Source: JAGOBP01 sp964550855 (lineage in GTDB: Bacteria > Chloroflexota > Anaerolineae > Fen-1058). Taken from it: DNA of 9,088 bases. The notes beneath the pieces were generated by a model. The model saw nothing but the letters and a program-made list of their open reading frames with translations. It was not told the origin of the DNA and searched no databases. Positions 1 to 5,617 of the stretch are shown piece after piece. The position numbers and the translations under genes are program-made. How positions within the stretch are numbered: the stretch's first letter is position 1; each line of letters starts with the position of its first letter. Location of the stretch: positions 1 through 9,088 of the forward strand of contig CAZKBQ010000119.1 in NCBI GenBank assembly GCA_964550855.1, in the 5' to 3' direction.

Positions 1-1317
1 ATCGTCGATGCGATAGAAGCGGCCTTTCACTTTCAACGCTTCCACGATCGGATCTGTCACATCGTTGACGTGCCGGCCGGTCAACCAGTCGAAACCGTCG
101 ATATACACGCCGCTTTCATCCAGCGGCGCAAGCACGGGCAGACCATCGCGTTTGCCCAGGGCAAAGTCTTCTGCGCCGCAGCCCGGCGCGATGTGGACGA
201 TGCCGGTGCCTTCTTCCTCGCCGACTTCATCCCAGACGATCACGCGATGCGCCTCGGCGATGTTCCGCTGCCGGACAATGGGTAGATCATCGAACGGGCC
301 GTAGTAACGCCAGCCTTCCATCTCGCGGCCCTTCAACTCGCCGACGATTTCGAACTTGCCCTTGAGCATCTTCGTTGTGCCCTTAGACAGGTAGAAATAT
401 TCATCGCCTTGCTTGACCTTGACGTAGGTCAATTCTGGCCCAACCGCCGCCGCCACGTTCGAGGTCAGCGTCCACGGCGTCGTCGTCCAGACCAGCAGCG
501 ATTCTTTTGTTTCGCCGTCGCCCCAATGACCGACGAGCGGGAAACGCACCGTGAGGCCGGGATCGGTTTTCTCGACGTAGCCTTCGGTGACGATCTCGTG
601 CTGGCTGATGCCGGTGCCGCAGCGCCAGCACCACGGCATCACGTCGTGGCCCTTGTAGATCCAGCCCCGATCGGAACACTTCTTCAGGAAGCCCCAGATC
701 TGATAGTTGTTTTCATCGCTGAACGTGAAGTACGATCCGCCCATGTCACCGACGCCGAGTTGGCCGACAACTTGTTCAACTGTGCCTTCAAACGAACCGT
801 CGGGGCCGTGATAGTCGATCGGTTGGTTGGGGTCTTCGCCCAACTTATCGCGCAGCAAACGCAAACCCTCAGGCGAATCCCAGTTCATCCAGTAGCCCAG
901 GCGGATCGATTGCTCCGTCTGCACGGCGGCGAAGTTCAACACGCGCTGCTTGCACAACGTCACGAACGGCGCGATGCCATACACTTCGATGTCGCGCTTG
1001 CTCTTGAAACCGAGGTCGCGCTCGACGTTGACTTCGATCCACAGGCCCTGACAGTCGAAGCCGTTTTGCCAGCGTTGATTCTCGCCCAACATGGCATGAT
1101 AGCGCTGCACGATATCCTTGTACGTGCGGCCCCACGCGTGATGGACGCCCATCGGATTGTTGGCCGTGATCGGGCCGTCGAGAAACGAGTAGCGCTTCTC
1201 GGATGAAGCGAGCAGGCGGCGCAGTTTGTTGAACGCGTCGGATTCTTTCCACCACTGGAGAATTTCGCGTTCCTGCGCGGGAAAATCCACTTTGGTTGAG
1301 ACGGGCTTAAAGGGCAT
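1..1317 (-). CDS. ileS: isoleucyl-tRNA synthetase, N-terminal 439 residues (gene runs off left edge)
   Basis: Class I synthetase that charges tRNA-Ile in the cytoplasm. The start ATG (1315-1317) follows a GAGGAG ribosome site at 1325-1330 with a 7-nt gap. The visible part holds the first half of the Rossmann catalytic domain and much of the CP1 editing domain. Residues 47-64 read DGPITANNPMGVHHAWGR, so the usual HIGH signature is replaced by GVHH (57-60). The downstream segment NGFDCQGLWIEV is family-typical. WCWRCG (229-234) looks like a zinc-knuckle half, and the threonine-rich TTTPWTL (278-284) is the CP1 editing-site motif. About 46 residues (148-193) are inserted between the YWMNWD and SYFTFSDENNY blocks. 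The KMSKS loop and anticodon-binding domain lie outside the window. It is second in an operon behind alaX and under the T-box leader at 2183-2466. The synthetase family is clear; the IleRS2-like subtype is inferred from the GxHH motif. Confidence 0.93.
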   Translation of the reverse strand, partial: MPFKPVSTKVDFPAQEREILQWWKESDAFNKLRRLLASSEKRYSFLDGPITANNPMGVHHAWGRTYKDIVQRYHAMLGENQRWQNGFDCQGLWIEVNVERDLGFKSKRDIEVYGIAPFVTLCKQRVLNFAAVQTEQSIRLGYWMNWDSPEGLRLLRDKLGEDPNQPIDYHGPDGSFEGTVEQVVGQLGVGDMGGSYFTFSDENNYQIWGFLKKCSDRGWIYKGHDVMPWCWRCGTGISQHEIVTEGYVEKTDPGLTVRFPLVGHWGDGETKESLLVWTTTPWTLTSNVAAAVGPELTYVKVKQGDEYFYLSKGTTKMLKGKFEIVGELKGREMEGWRYYGPFDDLPIVRQRNIAEAHRVIVWDEVGEEEGTGIVHIAPGCGAEDFALGKRDGLPVLAPLDESGVYIDGFDWLTGRHVNDVTDPIVEALKVKGRFYRIDD

Positions 1318-1351
1318 GCGCTTTCTCCTCAAAAAATGCTGACGATTGAAA

Positions 1352-1422
1352 CACCTGCACTTGCATGCAGGTGCAAGTGTCGCGCCTGAAGGGCTGAAGC
1401 CGATCGTCCGCCTGCGCGGACG
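1352..1422 (-). repeat. hairpin cluster in the alaX-ileS spacer, including two mutually exclusive stems
   Basis: The 112-nt spacer holds two overlapping perfect 8-bp hairpins: CACCTGCA(1352-1359)/TGCAGGTG(1366-1373) and CACTTGCA(1358-1365)/TGCAAGTG(1372-1379), each with a 6-nt loop. They share bases, so only one can form at a time. A third hairpin, CGTCCGC(1405-1411)/GCGGACG(1416-1422), has a 4-nt loop. None is followed by a clear U tract on the minus strand, so a terminator is unlikely. An RNA processing, stability or ileS translation-control role is possible but unproven. Confidence 0.5.
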
Positions 1423-1429
1423 AATCTCC

Positions 1430-2137
1430 TCATTCCAACGCCACTTCAATCCGCTTGTTGATCTTGCCTTTGCTCTTGTAGTCCACCACGCGGATGCGAC
1501 CCACCTCCGACGTGTTGGCCACGTGTGTGCCGCCGTCGGCCTGCAAGTCTAGCCCTTCGATCTCGACGGTGCGGACTTCGGCGATGCCTTCGGGCAGCAA
1601 GTTGATCTTGGTACGGATCAGGTCTGGTATCTGGAACGCTTCTTCGCGCGGCAGAATCCTGACGCGCGTCGGGCGCGCGTTCGCCACTTCGACGTTGATC
1701 TTCTCCTCGATCTGCTTTACAAACTCCTGCCGCATCGTCTCGAATTCAAAATCCATGCGGCCCTTCAGCGGTTCCATGTTGCCGCCGGTTACGCTCGCGC
1801 CGTAGTCGCGGAAGATGACGCCGCACAGGATGTGCATGGCGGTGTGCGTGCGCATCAATTTGTAACGCCGATCCCAATCGATGACGCCATGGATCATGCT
1901 CCCGATCGGCGGCGGTTCCCGATCGAGTTCGTGCCAGACGTTCGCGCCCTGCTTGCCGACTTTGACCACGTTCCAGGTCTGATCGCCCAGCGTGATCGCG
2001 CCGAGATCGTTCGGCTGGCCGCCGCCGCCGGGATAAAAGGCCGTGCGATCGAGCGCGAGCCTGTTGCCATCAACCGCCGTTACGACGGCATCGAATTCCT
2101 TTAAGTAAGCGTCCGTGTGATAGAGCGCCTCAGTCAT
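1430..2137 (-). CDS. alaX: AlaX-type alanyl-tRNA editing protein (trans-editing deacylase)
   Basis: Free-standing 235-aa homologue of the AlaRS editing domain. The family hydrolyses mischarged Ser- or Gly-tRNA-Ala in the cytoplasm. Seen: the AlaX-M style glycine-rich motif PGGGGQPNDLG (36-46), the first metal motif HTAMH (H98, H102), and the C-terminal DGGTHVANTSEVG block (201-213) with H205. In many relatives that last motif is CGGTH; here Asp201 replaces the Cys. I recall the Asp form in other bacterial AlaX proteins, so loss of function is not implied. No glycyl or alanyl synthetase domain is attached, and the length fits the medium-size AlaX class. The start is supported by AAGGAG (2143-2148) 5 nt before ATG. 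It is the first gene after the T-box terminator and is followed 112 nt later by ileS, so the two are very probably cotranscribed. Its true tRNA substrate here is not shown by sequence. Confidence 0.9.
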   Translation of the reverse strand: MTEALYHTDAYLKEFDAVVTAVDGNRLALDRTAFYPGGGGQPNDLGAITLGDQTWNVVKVGKQGANVWHELDREPPPIGSMIHGVIDWDRRYKLMRTHTAMHILCGVIFRDYGASVTGGNMEPLKGRMDFEFETMRQEFVKQIEEKINVEVANARPTRVRILPREEAFQIPDLIRTKINLLPEGIAEVRTVEIEGLDLQADGGTHVANTSEVGRIRVVDYKSKGKINKRIEVALE

Positions 2138-2182
2138 CGCGACTCCTTACATAGTACGGATTACGCATTACACAGCGGAAAC

Positions 2183-2213
2183 AAAAACTCCCGTCCACAT
2201 TCAGGGACGAGAG
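2183..2213 (-). terminator. T-box attenuator (intrinsic terminator)
   Basis: Transcribed on the minus strand as CTCTCGTCC, an 8-nt loop, GGACGGGAG (one U-G pair), then TTTTTG. The 5' arm CTCTCGTCC overlaps the 3' half of the antiterminator, which pairs GAGAG with CTCTC and GGG with CCC, so the two folds exclude one another. This is the standard layout of a transcriptional T-box. It lies 46 nt upstream of the alaX start. Confidence 0.9.
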
Positions 2214-2466
2214 TGCATCTCTCGCGGTACCACCCCGCTTCGCGGATCAATCATCCGCGCACTTGGCCGGCGACGCCATGATCACCGCGTCAGGGTAACG
2301 GTTGACGGGACCGGGCGAGCCTACTGGCCCACGCTCATGAGACGAGCGCGCTGCGTTGGGTCGCCGACTTCGGAAGGATTTTCAGCGGCCCGATCGCGCG
2401 CGGCTCACACCCTCCCGCGCTCGCTGCAGCGCCTTCAACCGCCTACTCTTTTCCATCAACGTCGAT
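2183..2466 (-). promoter_or_regulatory. T-box riboswitch leader, likely tRNA-Ile specific, upstream of alaX-ileS
   Basis: The leader RNA binds uncharged tRNA and prevents termination. Seen on the minus strand in order: GGAA (2451-2454) and AGTA (2444-2447), matching TGAA and TTCC (2372-2375) across the specifier loop, with GCGG/CCGC (2439-2442/2385-2388) closing the loop above. The distal Stem I holds the AGCGAGC and GGTGTGAGCC blocks near 2401-2430. The specifier loop reads CTGAAAATCCTTCCG (2371-2385). The triplet in the usual place, one base after GAA, is ATC (2377-2379), an Ile codon. After a stem at about 2238-2254 (GCGGAT..ATCCGC) comes the T-box GGGTGGTACCGCG (2223-2235). Its TGGT would pair with ACCA, fitting the A73 discriminator of tRNA-Ile. 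The class call is strong. The Ile call is good but depends on loop alignment; Asn (AAT) is the nearest alternative reading. Confidence 0.93.
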
Positions 2467-2473
2467 GGGCGGC

Positions 2474-2502
2474 ATTATGCCACAGCGAAAAAGGGGTGTC
2501 AA
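2474..2502 (-). promoter_or_regulatory. sigma70-type promoter of the T-box-alaX-ileS operon
   Basis: Minus-strand -35 TTGACA (2497-2502, consensus), 17-nt spacer, -10 CATAAT (2474-2479, 5/6). The predicted start is near A2466, just before the first Stem I bases. The TGA inside the -35 hexamer is also the stop codon of the upstream metallo-hydrolase gene, so promoter and coding end are fused with no intergenic space. Confidence 0.85.
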
Positions 2503-3491
2503 GCAACTTTTTTGCGCGTGGTCGAGGACTTCTTGGTTGTGGTCTTGCCGGCCGCCGGCTTTTTGGCTGCCGGTTTATGGGCAGCCGCTTTGCGCGCCGC
2601 GGGTTTGCCCGTCTTCTTGTCCGCCGCGCGCGCGGCGCGAACCCGGGCCGACAGGCGCGCTTTGTCCTCGCTGAAGCGATCGTAGGTGGTAATCAAGTTG
2701 GCGGCGTGCAGCTGCTGCACCAGTCCGTTCAGCGCGATGCGGCTCCGCCCGCAGGACTCAATGTCGTACTCGCGGAGCATGTCGTCGCGCGACTGATTGG
2801 CGACCATGGCGCTGGCCACGGCGTCCTGCATCTTGTTCAGGTAATGAATGCTGCTGTTAATCGTCTCGCTGATCTCGCCGCGCAGCACAATCTCGCCGTG
2901 GCCCTGAACCACGTTCTCCAGCGGCAGTGTCTTGAGGCGGGCCAGCGATTTGAGCATGGCGTCCGCGTCGCCATCCACAATGTAGGGTACCGGCATCACC
3001 GTATCGGCCGCGAACAGGATTTTGTCTTCTTTGACGTAGGCCGTAATGCAATCGGGCGTGTGGCCGGGCGAATGTGTCAGCACCAGCGTCTTGCCGCCCA
3101 GCCGCAGCGTCATCTCGCCGGTGAAGACCATGTCGGGCAGGCGCAGCTGCACATCTGCCAGCGACGGGTTCTGCTGGCGCGCCAGCTGCAAACCGGCTTC
3201 GCCGCGCGTCATCAGCAGCTCGCGACACAGGGCGTGCGCGATAAATTGCGCGTCTCGAAACAGGTAGCCGCCGTAGGTGTGATCGGCGTGATAATGGGTG
3301 TAAATGACAAATTTGATGCCGGCCGGACACCTTCGCTCTACATAATCGATGACCTGCCGGGTCTCGACCGGAAACGGCAGCGTGTCGATGACGATGGCGC
3401 CGTTCGGTGTCAGGATGGCCCCGGCGGTTACTTGCGCGTACAGGCCGCTGGTAAACACATAAATATCATCTGAGATTCGCTCGCGGTGCAT
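2499..3491 (-). CDS. metallo-beta-lactamase-fold hydrolase with Lys/Ala-rich C-terminal tail
   Basis: 330-aa MBL-superfamily enzyme, probably cytoplasmic since no signal peptide is seen. Metal ligands are visible in order: THYHADH (H66, H68, D70, H71), H144 in the HSPGHT block, D163 in FAADT, and H198 in QGHGE. This is a complete dinuclear-zinc set for a hydrolase. The substrate cannot be told; relatives include lactonases, thioesterases, glyoxalase II-like and SoxH-like enzymes. Residues about 205-285 are an alpha-helical extension. Residues 290-330 form a low-complexity tail rich in Lys, Ala, Pro and Thr, like histone H1 or bacterial HU-type tails, which suggests contact with nucleic acid or another polyanion (inference). 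The start ATG at 3489-3491 is preceded by an AGAGG-type site. It has its own promoter at 3513-3542 and no terminator before the T-box promoter, so readthrough into the leader is expected. Confidence 0.88.
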   Translation of the reverse strand: MHRERISDDIYVFTSGLYAQVTAGAILTPNGAIVIDTLPFPVETRQVIDYVERRCPAGIKFVIYTHYHADHTYGGYLFRDAQFIAHALCRELLMTRGEAGLQLARQQNPSLADVQLRLPDMVFTGEMTLRLGGKTLVLTHSPGHTPDCITAYVKEDKILFAADTVMPVPYIVDGDADAMLKSLARLKTLPLENVVQGHGEIVLRGEISETINSSIHYLNKMQDAVASAMVANQSRDDMLREYDIESCGRSRIALNGLVQQLHAANLITTYDRFSEDKARLSARVRAARAADKKTGKPAARKAAAHKPAAKKPAAGKTTTKKSSTTRKKVA

Positions 3492-3512
3492 GGCATCCTC
3501 TTGTCGGGGCTA

Positions 3513-3542
3513 AGAGTAGCACATCTGAGGCGGGCATGTCAA
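3513..3542 (-). promoter_or_regulatory. promoter of the metallo-hydrolase gene
   Basis: Minus-strand -35 TTGACA (3537-3542), 18-nt spacer, weak -10 TACTCT (3513-3518) preceded by TGC, an extended -10 feature that may offset the poor hexamer. The first base of the -35 (3542) is the outer end of the 26-nt inverted-repeat copy at 3542-3567. Confidence 0.6.
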
Positions 3543-3567
3543 ATCCGGTCGGCGTTTACGTTGCCGC
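3542..3567 (+). repeat. 26-nt inverted repeat, left copy
   Basis: This stretch, containing GGCGTTTACGTTGCCGC, recurs in reverse complement at 4494-4519 with one mismatch (3548 against 4513). The match stops at both edges. It lies between the divergent promoters and contains the -35 box (3561-3566) of the plus-strand promoter. Confidence 0.9.
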
Positions 3568-3589
3568 GAGTGGTTGAGTATGGTAGAAT
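3561..3589 (+). promoter_or_regulatory. promoter of the Trm112-like/HEAT gene pair
   Basis: Plus-strand -35 TTGCCG (3561-3566, 4/6), 17-nt spacer, -10 TAGAAT (3584-3589, 5/6) with TGG directly before it, an extended -10. A start near 3596 gives a leader of about 38 nt. The -35 sits inside the left inverted-repeat copy, so a protein bound to that repeat could control it. Confidence 0.65.
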
Positions 3590-3633
3590 CGCCCTGCCAC
3601 ACATTTTCATCCTCAGCACCGAGGAGCTCGCTC

Positions 3634-3867
3634 ATGCTTAGCCCCGATCTACTGGAAATCCTGCGCTGCCCGCACTGCGTCAGCGGCGAAACTCGCCGCG
3701 AAGGGCCCGATCCGGGCCGGCTGACGCTGGTCAACGACGCTTGGCTGGTGTGCCAGGAGCCGGGCTGCGACCGGAAATACCCCATCCGTGATGACATTCC
3801 CATCATGCTCATCGAAGAGGGCGACAAGTACCGGGGCGTGGCCGTTGATCAACTGGGCCAGCCATAG
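3634..3867 (+). CDS. Trm112-like / YcaR-type zinc-ribbon protein
   Basis: 77-aa protein of the Trm112p-like family: short zinc-ribbon proteins that in eukaryotes and archaea activate tRNA, rRNA and release-factor methyltransferases. The bacterial members (YcaR group) are mostly uncharacterised. Seen: opening LSPDLLEILRCPHC (2-15) with C12 and C15, a second cysteine pair C40 and C45 (CQEPGC), then KYPIRDDIPIMLIEE (48-62), which is the family's hallmark C-terminal strand. The reading frame is open upstream to 3574, but ATG 3634 is chosen because GAGGAG (3621-3626) sits 7 nt before it and the family starts at this point. It is followed 24 nt later by the HEAT-repeat gene, so they probably form an operon. 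No methyltransferase gene is adjacent, so its partner cannot be named. Confidence 0.88.
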   Translation: MLSPDLLEILRCPHCVSGETRREGPDPGRLTLVNDAWLVCQEPGCDRKYPIRDDIPIMLIEEGDKYRGVAVDQLGQP

Positions 3868-3891
3868 CGGGCCGGCCAATCGGGTGGGCCG

Positions 3892-4494
3892 ATGACCGCT
3901 TCAGCGCCGGATGACGACGTTAAGCTACAGGCGCTCATCGCCGCCTTGACCGGCGGCGACGATGCCCGCGCCGAGGAGGCGGCTCTGGCGCTGGGAGCGC
4001 TGGGTGAGACTGTCGTGCCACAGTTGACCCCACTGTGCCGCGCCCCGTCACCCGATCACCGCTGGTGGGCGGCGCGCGCCCTGTCCCAGTTTCGCTCCGT
4101 CGAGGCGCACACGGCGCTGCTCCAGCTGCTGGCCGATCCAGATGCCGATGTTCGCGCCTGCGCCGCCTTCGCCCTGGGCGGCGTATCTGTGCCGGCAGTC
4201 ATCGACGGCCTGAGCAACCTGCTTGGCGACCCCAGCGTCTTTGTCAGCGCCATGGCCGCCGACGCGCTGACTCGCATCGGGCGACCGGCTGTGCCCGCCC
4301 TCATCGCACGGCTGCGGCAGGGCGCTCCGCTGGAGCGCGCCCGCGCCGCCAAAGCCCTGTTGGGCATCCTCGATTCGCGTTCGATCCCCGCGCTGATCGC
4401 CGCACTGGACGATGATAGTCCCGTGGTGCAGCATTACGCCTCTGAGGCGCTGACGCGACTGGGCGTGGGCACGATCCTGATCAAGCCGGCGTAG
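3892..4494 (+). CDS. HEAT-repeat protein
   Basis: 200-aa protein made almost entirely of about six HEAT-like helical pairs, at roughly residues 10-44, 45-76, 77-107, 108-138, 139-170 and 171-196. The recurring pattern is a Asp-Pro-Asp/Ser or Gly-Asp turn, then Ala-rich helices such as DVRACAAFALG and VVQHYASEALTRLG. Such repeats form a curved scaffold for protein partners; related bacterial repeats also occur in phycobilin lyases, but no lyase signature is seen. No signal peptide or membrane segment is present. The ribosome site is weak (GGTGG, 3883-3887). It shares the promoter of the Trm112-like gene, and its stop codon touches the right inverted-repeat copy (4494). The Trm112-HEAT pairing suggests a joint role, perhaps holding a client methyltransferase, but that is speculation. 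Confidence 0.85.
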   Translation: MTASAPDDDVKLQALIAALTGGDDARAEEAALALGALGETVVPQLTPLCRAPSPDHRWWAARALSQFRSVEAHTALLQLLADPDADVRACAAFALGGVSVPAVIDGLSNLLGDPSVFVSAMAADALTRIGRPAVPALIARLRQGAPLERARAAKALLGILDSRSIPALIAALDDDSPVVQHYASEALTRLGVGTILIKPA

Positions 4495-4519
4495 CGGCAA
4501 CGTAAACGCCGATCGGATT
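4494..4519 (-). repeat. 26-nt inverted repeat, right copy
   Basis: Reverse complement of 3542-3567 with one mismatch. It begins at the last base of the HEAT gene stop codon, so it lies in the 3' untranslated part of that transcript, whereas the left copy lies upstream of the predicted start. The 926 nt between the copies encode the Trm112-like and HEAT proteins. No target-site duplication flanks the pair. Confidence 0.9.
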
Positions 4520-4629
4520 GTGAAGCGCCCCCGAGAACGATCGGCCTTTCGGCCTTCTGTCCCCGATTGTCACTTCTCCCCTTCCGCGGCATCTAACTTG
4601 CTGGAAGAACCTTGGACAGGGGAAATCGG
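4520..4629 (+). other. intergenic region before the reductase gene, with a weak hairpin
   Basis: Contains a short hairpin GGCC(4543-4546) TTTC GGCC(4551-4554), extendable by AGAA/TTCT (4534-4537/4555-4558) around a bulge. It lacks a U tract, so it is at best a weak terminator for the HEAT transcript. TTGTCA (4567-4572) could be a -35, but no convincing -10 follows at 17 nt. The reductase ribosome site AGGGGA (4618-4623) closes the region. Confidence 0.4.
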
Positions 4630-5601
4630 ATGGACTTCAACCTCGATCTCAACACACAGTCACACTATGACGTAATCATCATCGGCGGCGGACCGGGCGG
4701 GGCCACCGCCGCGCTTTATGCCGCCCGCGCCGATCTGAAGACGCTGGTCATCGACAAGGGGCTGACGGCGGGTGCGCTGGGCCTCACCGGCAAGATCGCC
4801 AACTATCCGGGCGTGCCCGGTGAGATCAGCGGCGCAGAACTGGTGAAGATCATGCGCGCGCAGGCCGAGTCTTTCGGCGCGACGTTTGTGCAGGACAAAG
4901 TGCAGGCCGTCGATTTGACGGGCGATCCCAAATCGATCTACGCCAACGGCGGCACCTACACCGCCCGATCGGTCATCATCGCCACCGGGTCGATGGGGCG
5001 TGGTCAGCGGGTGAAGGGTGAGGACGAGCTGCTGGGGCGGGGTGTGTCATACTGCGCCACCTGCGATGCCGCTTTCTTCCGCGATCAGACCGTGGCGGTG
5101 GCCGGCAACAGCGACGAAGCGATCGAGGAAGCGTTGTTCCTCACCCGCTTTGTAGAGCGCGTCCACTTCATCTCGCCCACGCCGGACTTGAAAGCCGACG
5201 CGCACCTGGTCGAAGCGCTCACCTCACATCCCAAGATCACGCTGCACGCGGGCGCAGCCTTGCGCGAAGTGATCGGCACAGAGAAGGTCAGCGCCGTCCG
5301 CATTGCGCCGCGCGGCCGGCCTGAAGCAATCATCGACGTGACGGGCGCGTTCATCTATTTGCAGGGCGGCAAGCCCGTCACCGATTTTCTACAGGGCCAG
5401 CTGGAAGTCAGCGAAACCGGCTGTCTGGTGGTGGACAAAGAGCATCAAACGGCGCTGCCCGGCGTGTACGCAGTGGGCGATGTGCTGTGCAATCATATCA
5501 AGCAGGCCGTCATCGCCGCCGCCGAAGGCGCGATTGCCGCCATGGCGATTGAGAAGCAGCTGCATCAGCGCAAGCAGCTGGCCGTCGATTGGTCCAAATA
5601 A
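4630..5601 (+). CDS. thioredoxin-reductase-like FAD-dependent disulfide oxidoreductase with degenerate NADPH site
   Basis: 323-aa low-molecular-weight thioredoxin reductase fold, cytoplasmic. Seen: FAD Rossmann motif GGGPGG (19-24), TGKIANYPG (53-61), ATG (118-120), redox pair CATC (142-145), and the C-terminal FAD motif GVYAVGDV followed by IKQAVIAAAEGA. The inserted nucleotide-binding domain is unusual. The typical GxGxxA is GNSDEA (159-164), with the second Gly replaced by Ser161. The HRRxxxR motif that binds the NADPH 2'-phosphate is SPTPDLK (182-188). The enzyme may therefore not use NADPH. Known precedents are NADPH-independent reductases such as the Thermoplasma enzyme and clostridial ferredoxin-dependent FFTR. 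The frame is open from TTG 4612, but ATG 4630 is preferred because AGGGGA is 6 nt before it. The TlpA-like gene follows 16 nt downstream, implying a thiol-redox operon. Confidence 0.9.
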   Translation: MDFNLDLNTQSHYDVIIIGGGPGGATAALYAARADLKTLVIDKGLTAGALGLTGKIANYPGVPGEISGAELVKIMRAQAESFGATFVQDKVQAVDLTGDPKSIYANGGTYTARSVIIATGSMGRGQRVKGEDELLGRGVSYCATCDAAFFRDQTVAVAGNSDEAIEEALFLTRFVERVHFISPTPDLKADAHLVEALTSHPKITLHAGAALREVIGTEKVSAVRIAPRGRPEAIIDVTGAFIYLQGGKPVTDFLQGQLEVSETGCLVVDKEHQTALPGVYAVGDVLCNHIKQAVIAAAEGAIAAMAIEKQLHQRKQLAVDWSK

Positions 5602-5617
5602 ACCGGGCGAGGTGATC

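Noticed and set aside
409..1206. Long plus-strand reading frame of 265 codons opposite ileS
   Set aside because: It is antisense to a well-conserved synthetase and encodes no recognisable domain; it arises from the codon bias of ileS in GC-rich DNA.
2337..3473. Plus-strand reading frame of 378 codons opposite the T-box and the hydrolase
   Set aside because: It crosses the T-box leader and is antisense to a complete MBL enzyme; its protein is low-complexity and has no family motif.
3542..4519. Classical transposon or insertion sequence defined by the 26-nt inverted repeat
   Set aside because: No transposase lies between the repeats and no target-site duplication is seen outside them; kept only as an unexplained repeat.
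4567..4600. Promoter for the reductase gene (TTGTCA plus a -10)
   Set aside because: No hexamer resembling TATAAT occurs at 16-18 nt; too weak to list as a promoter.
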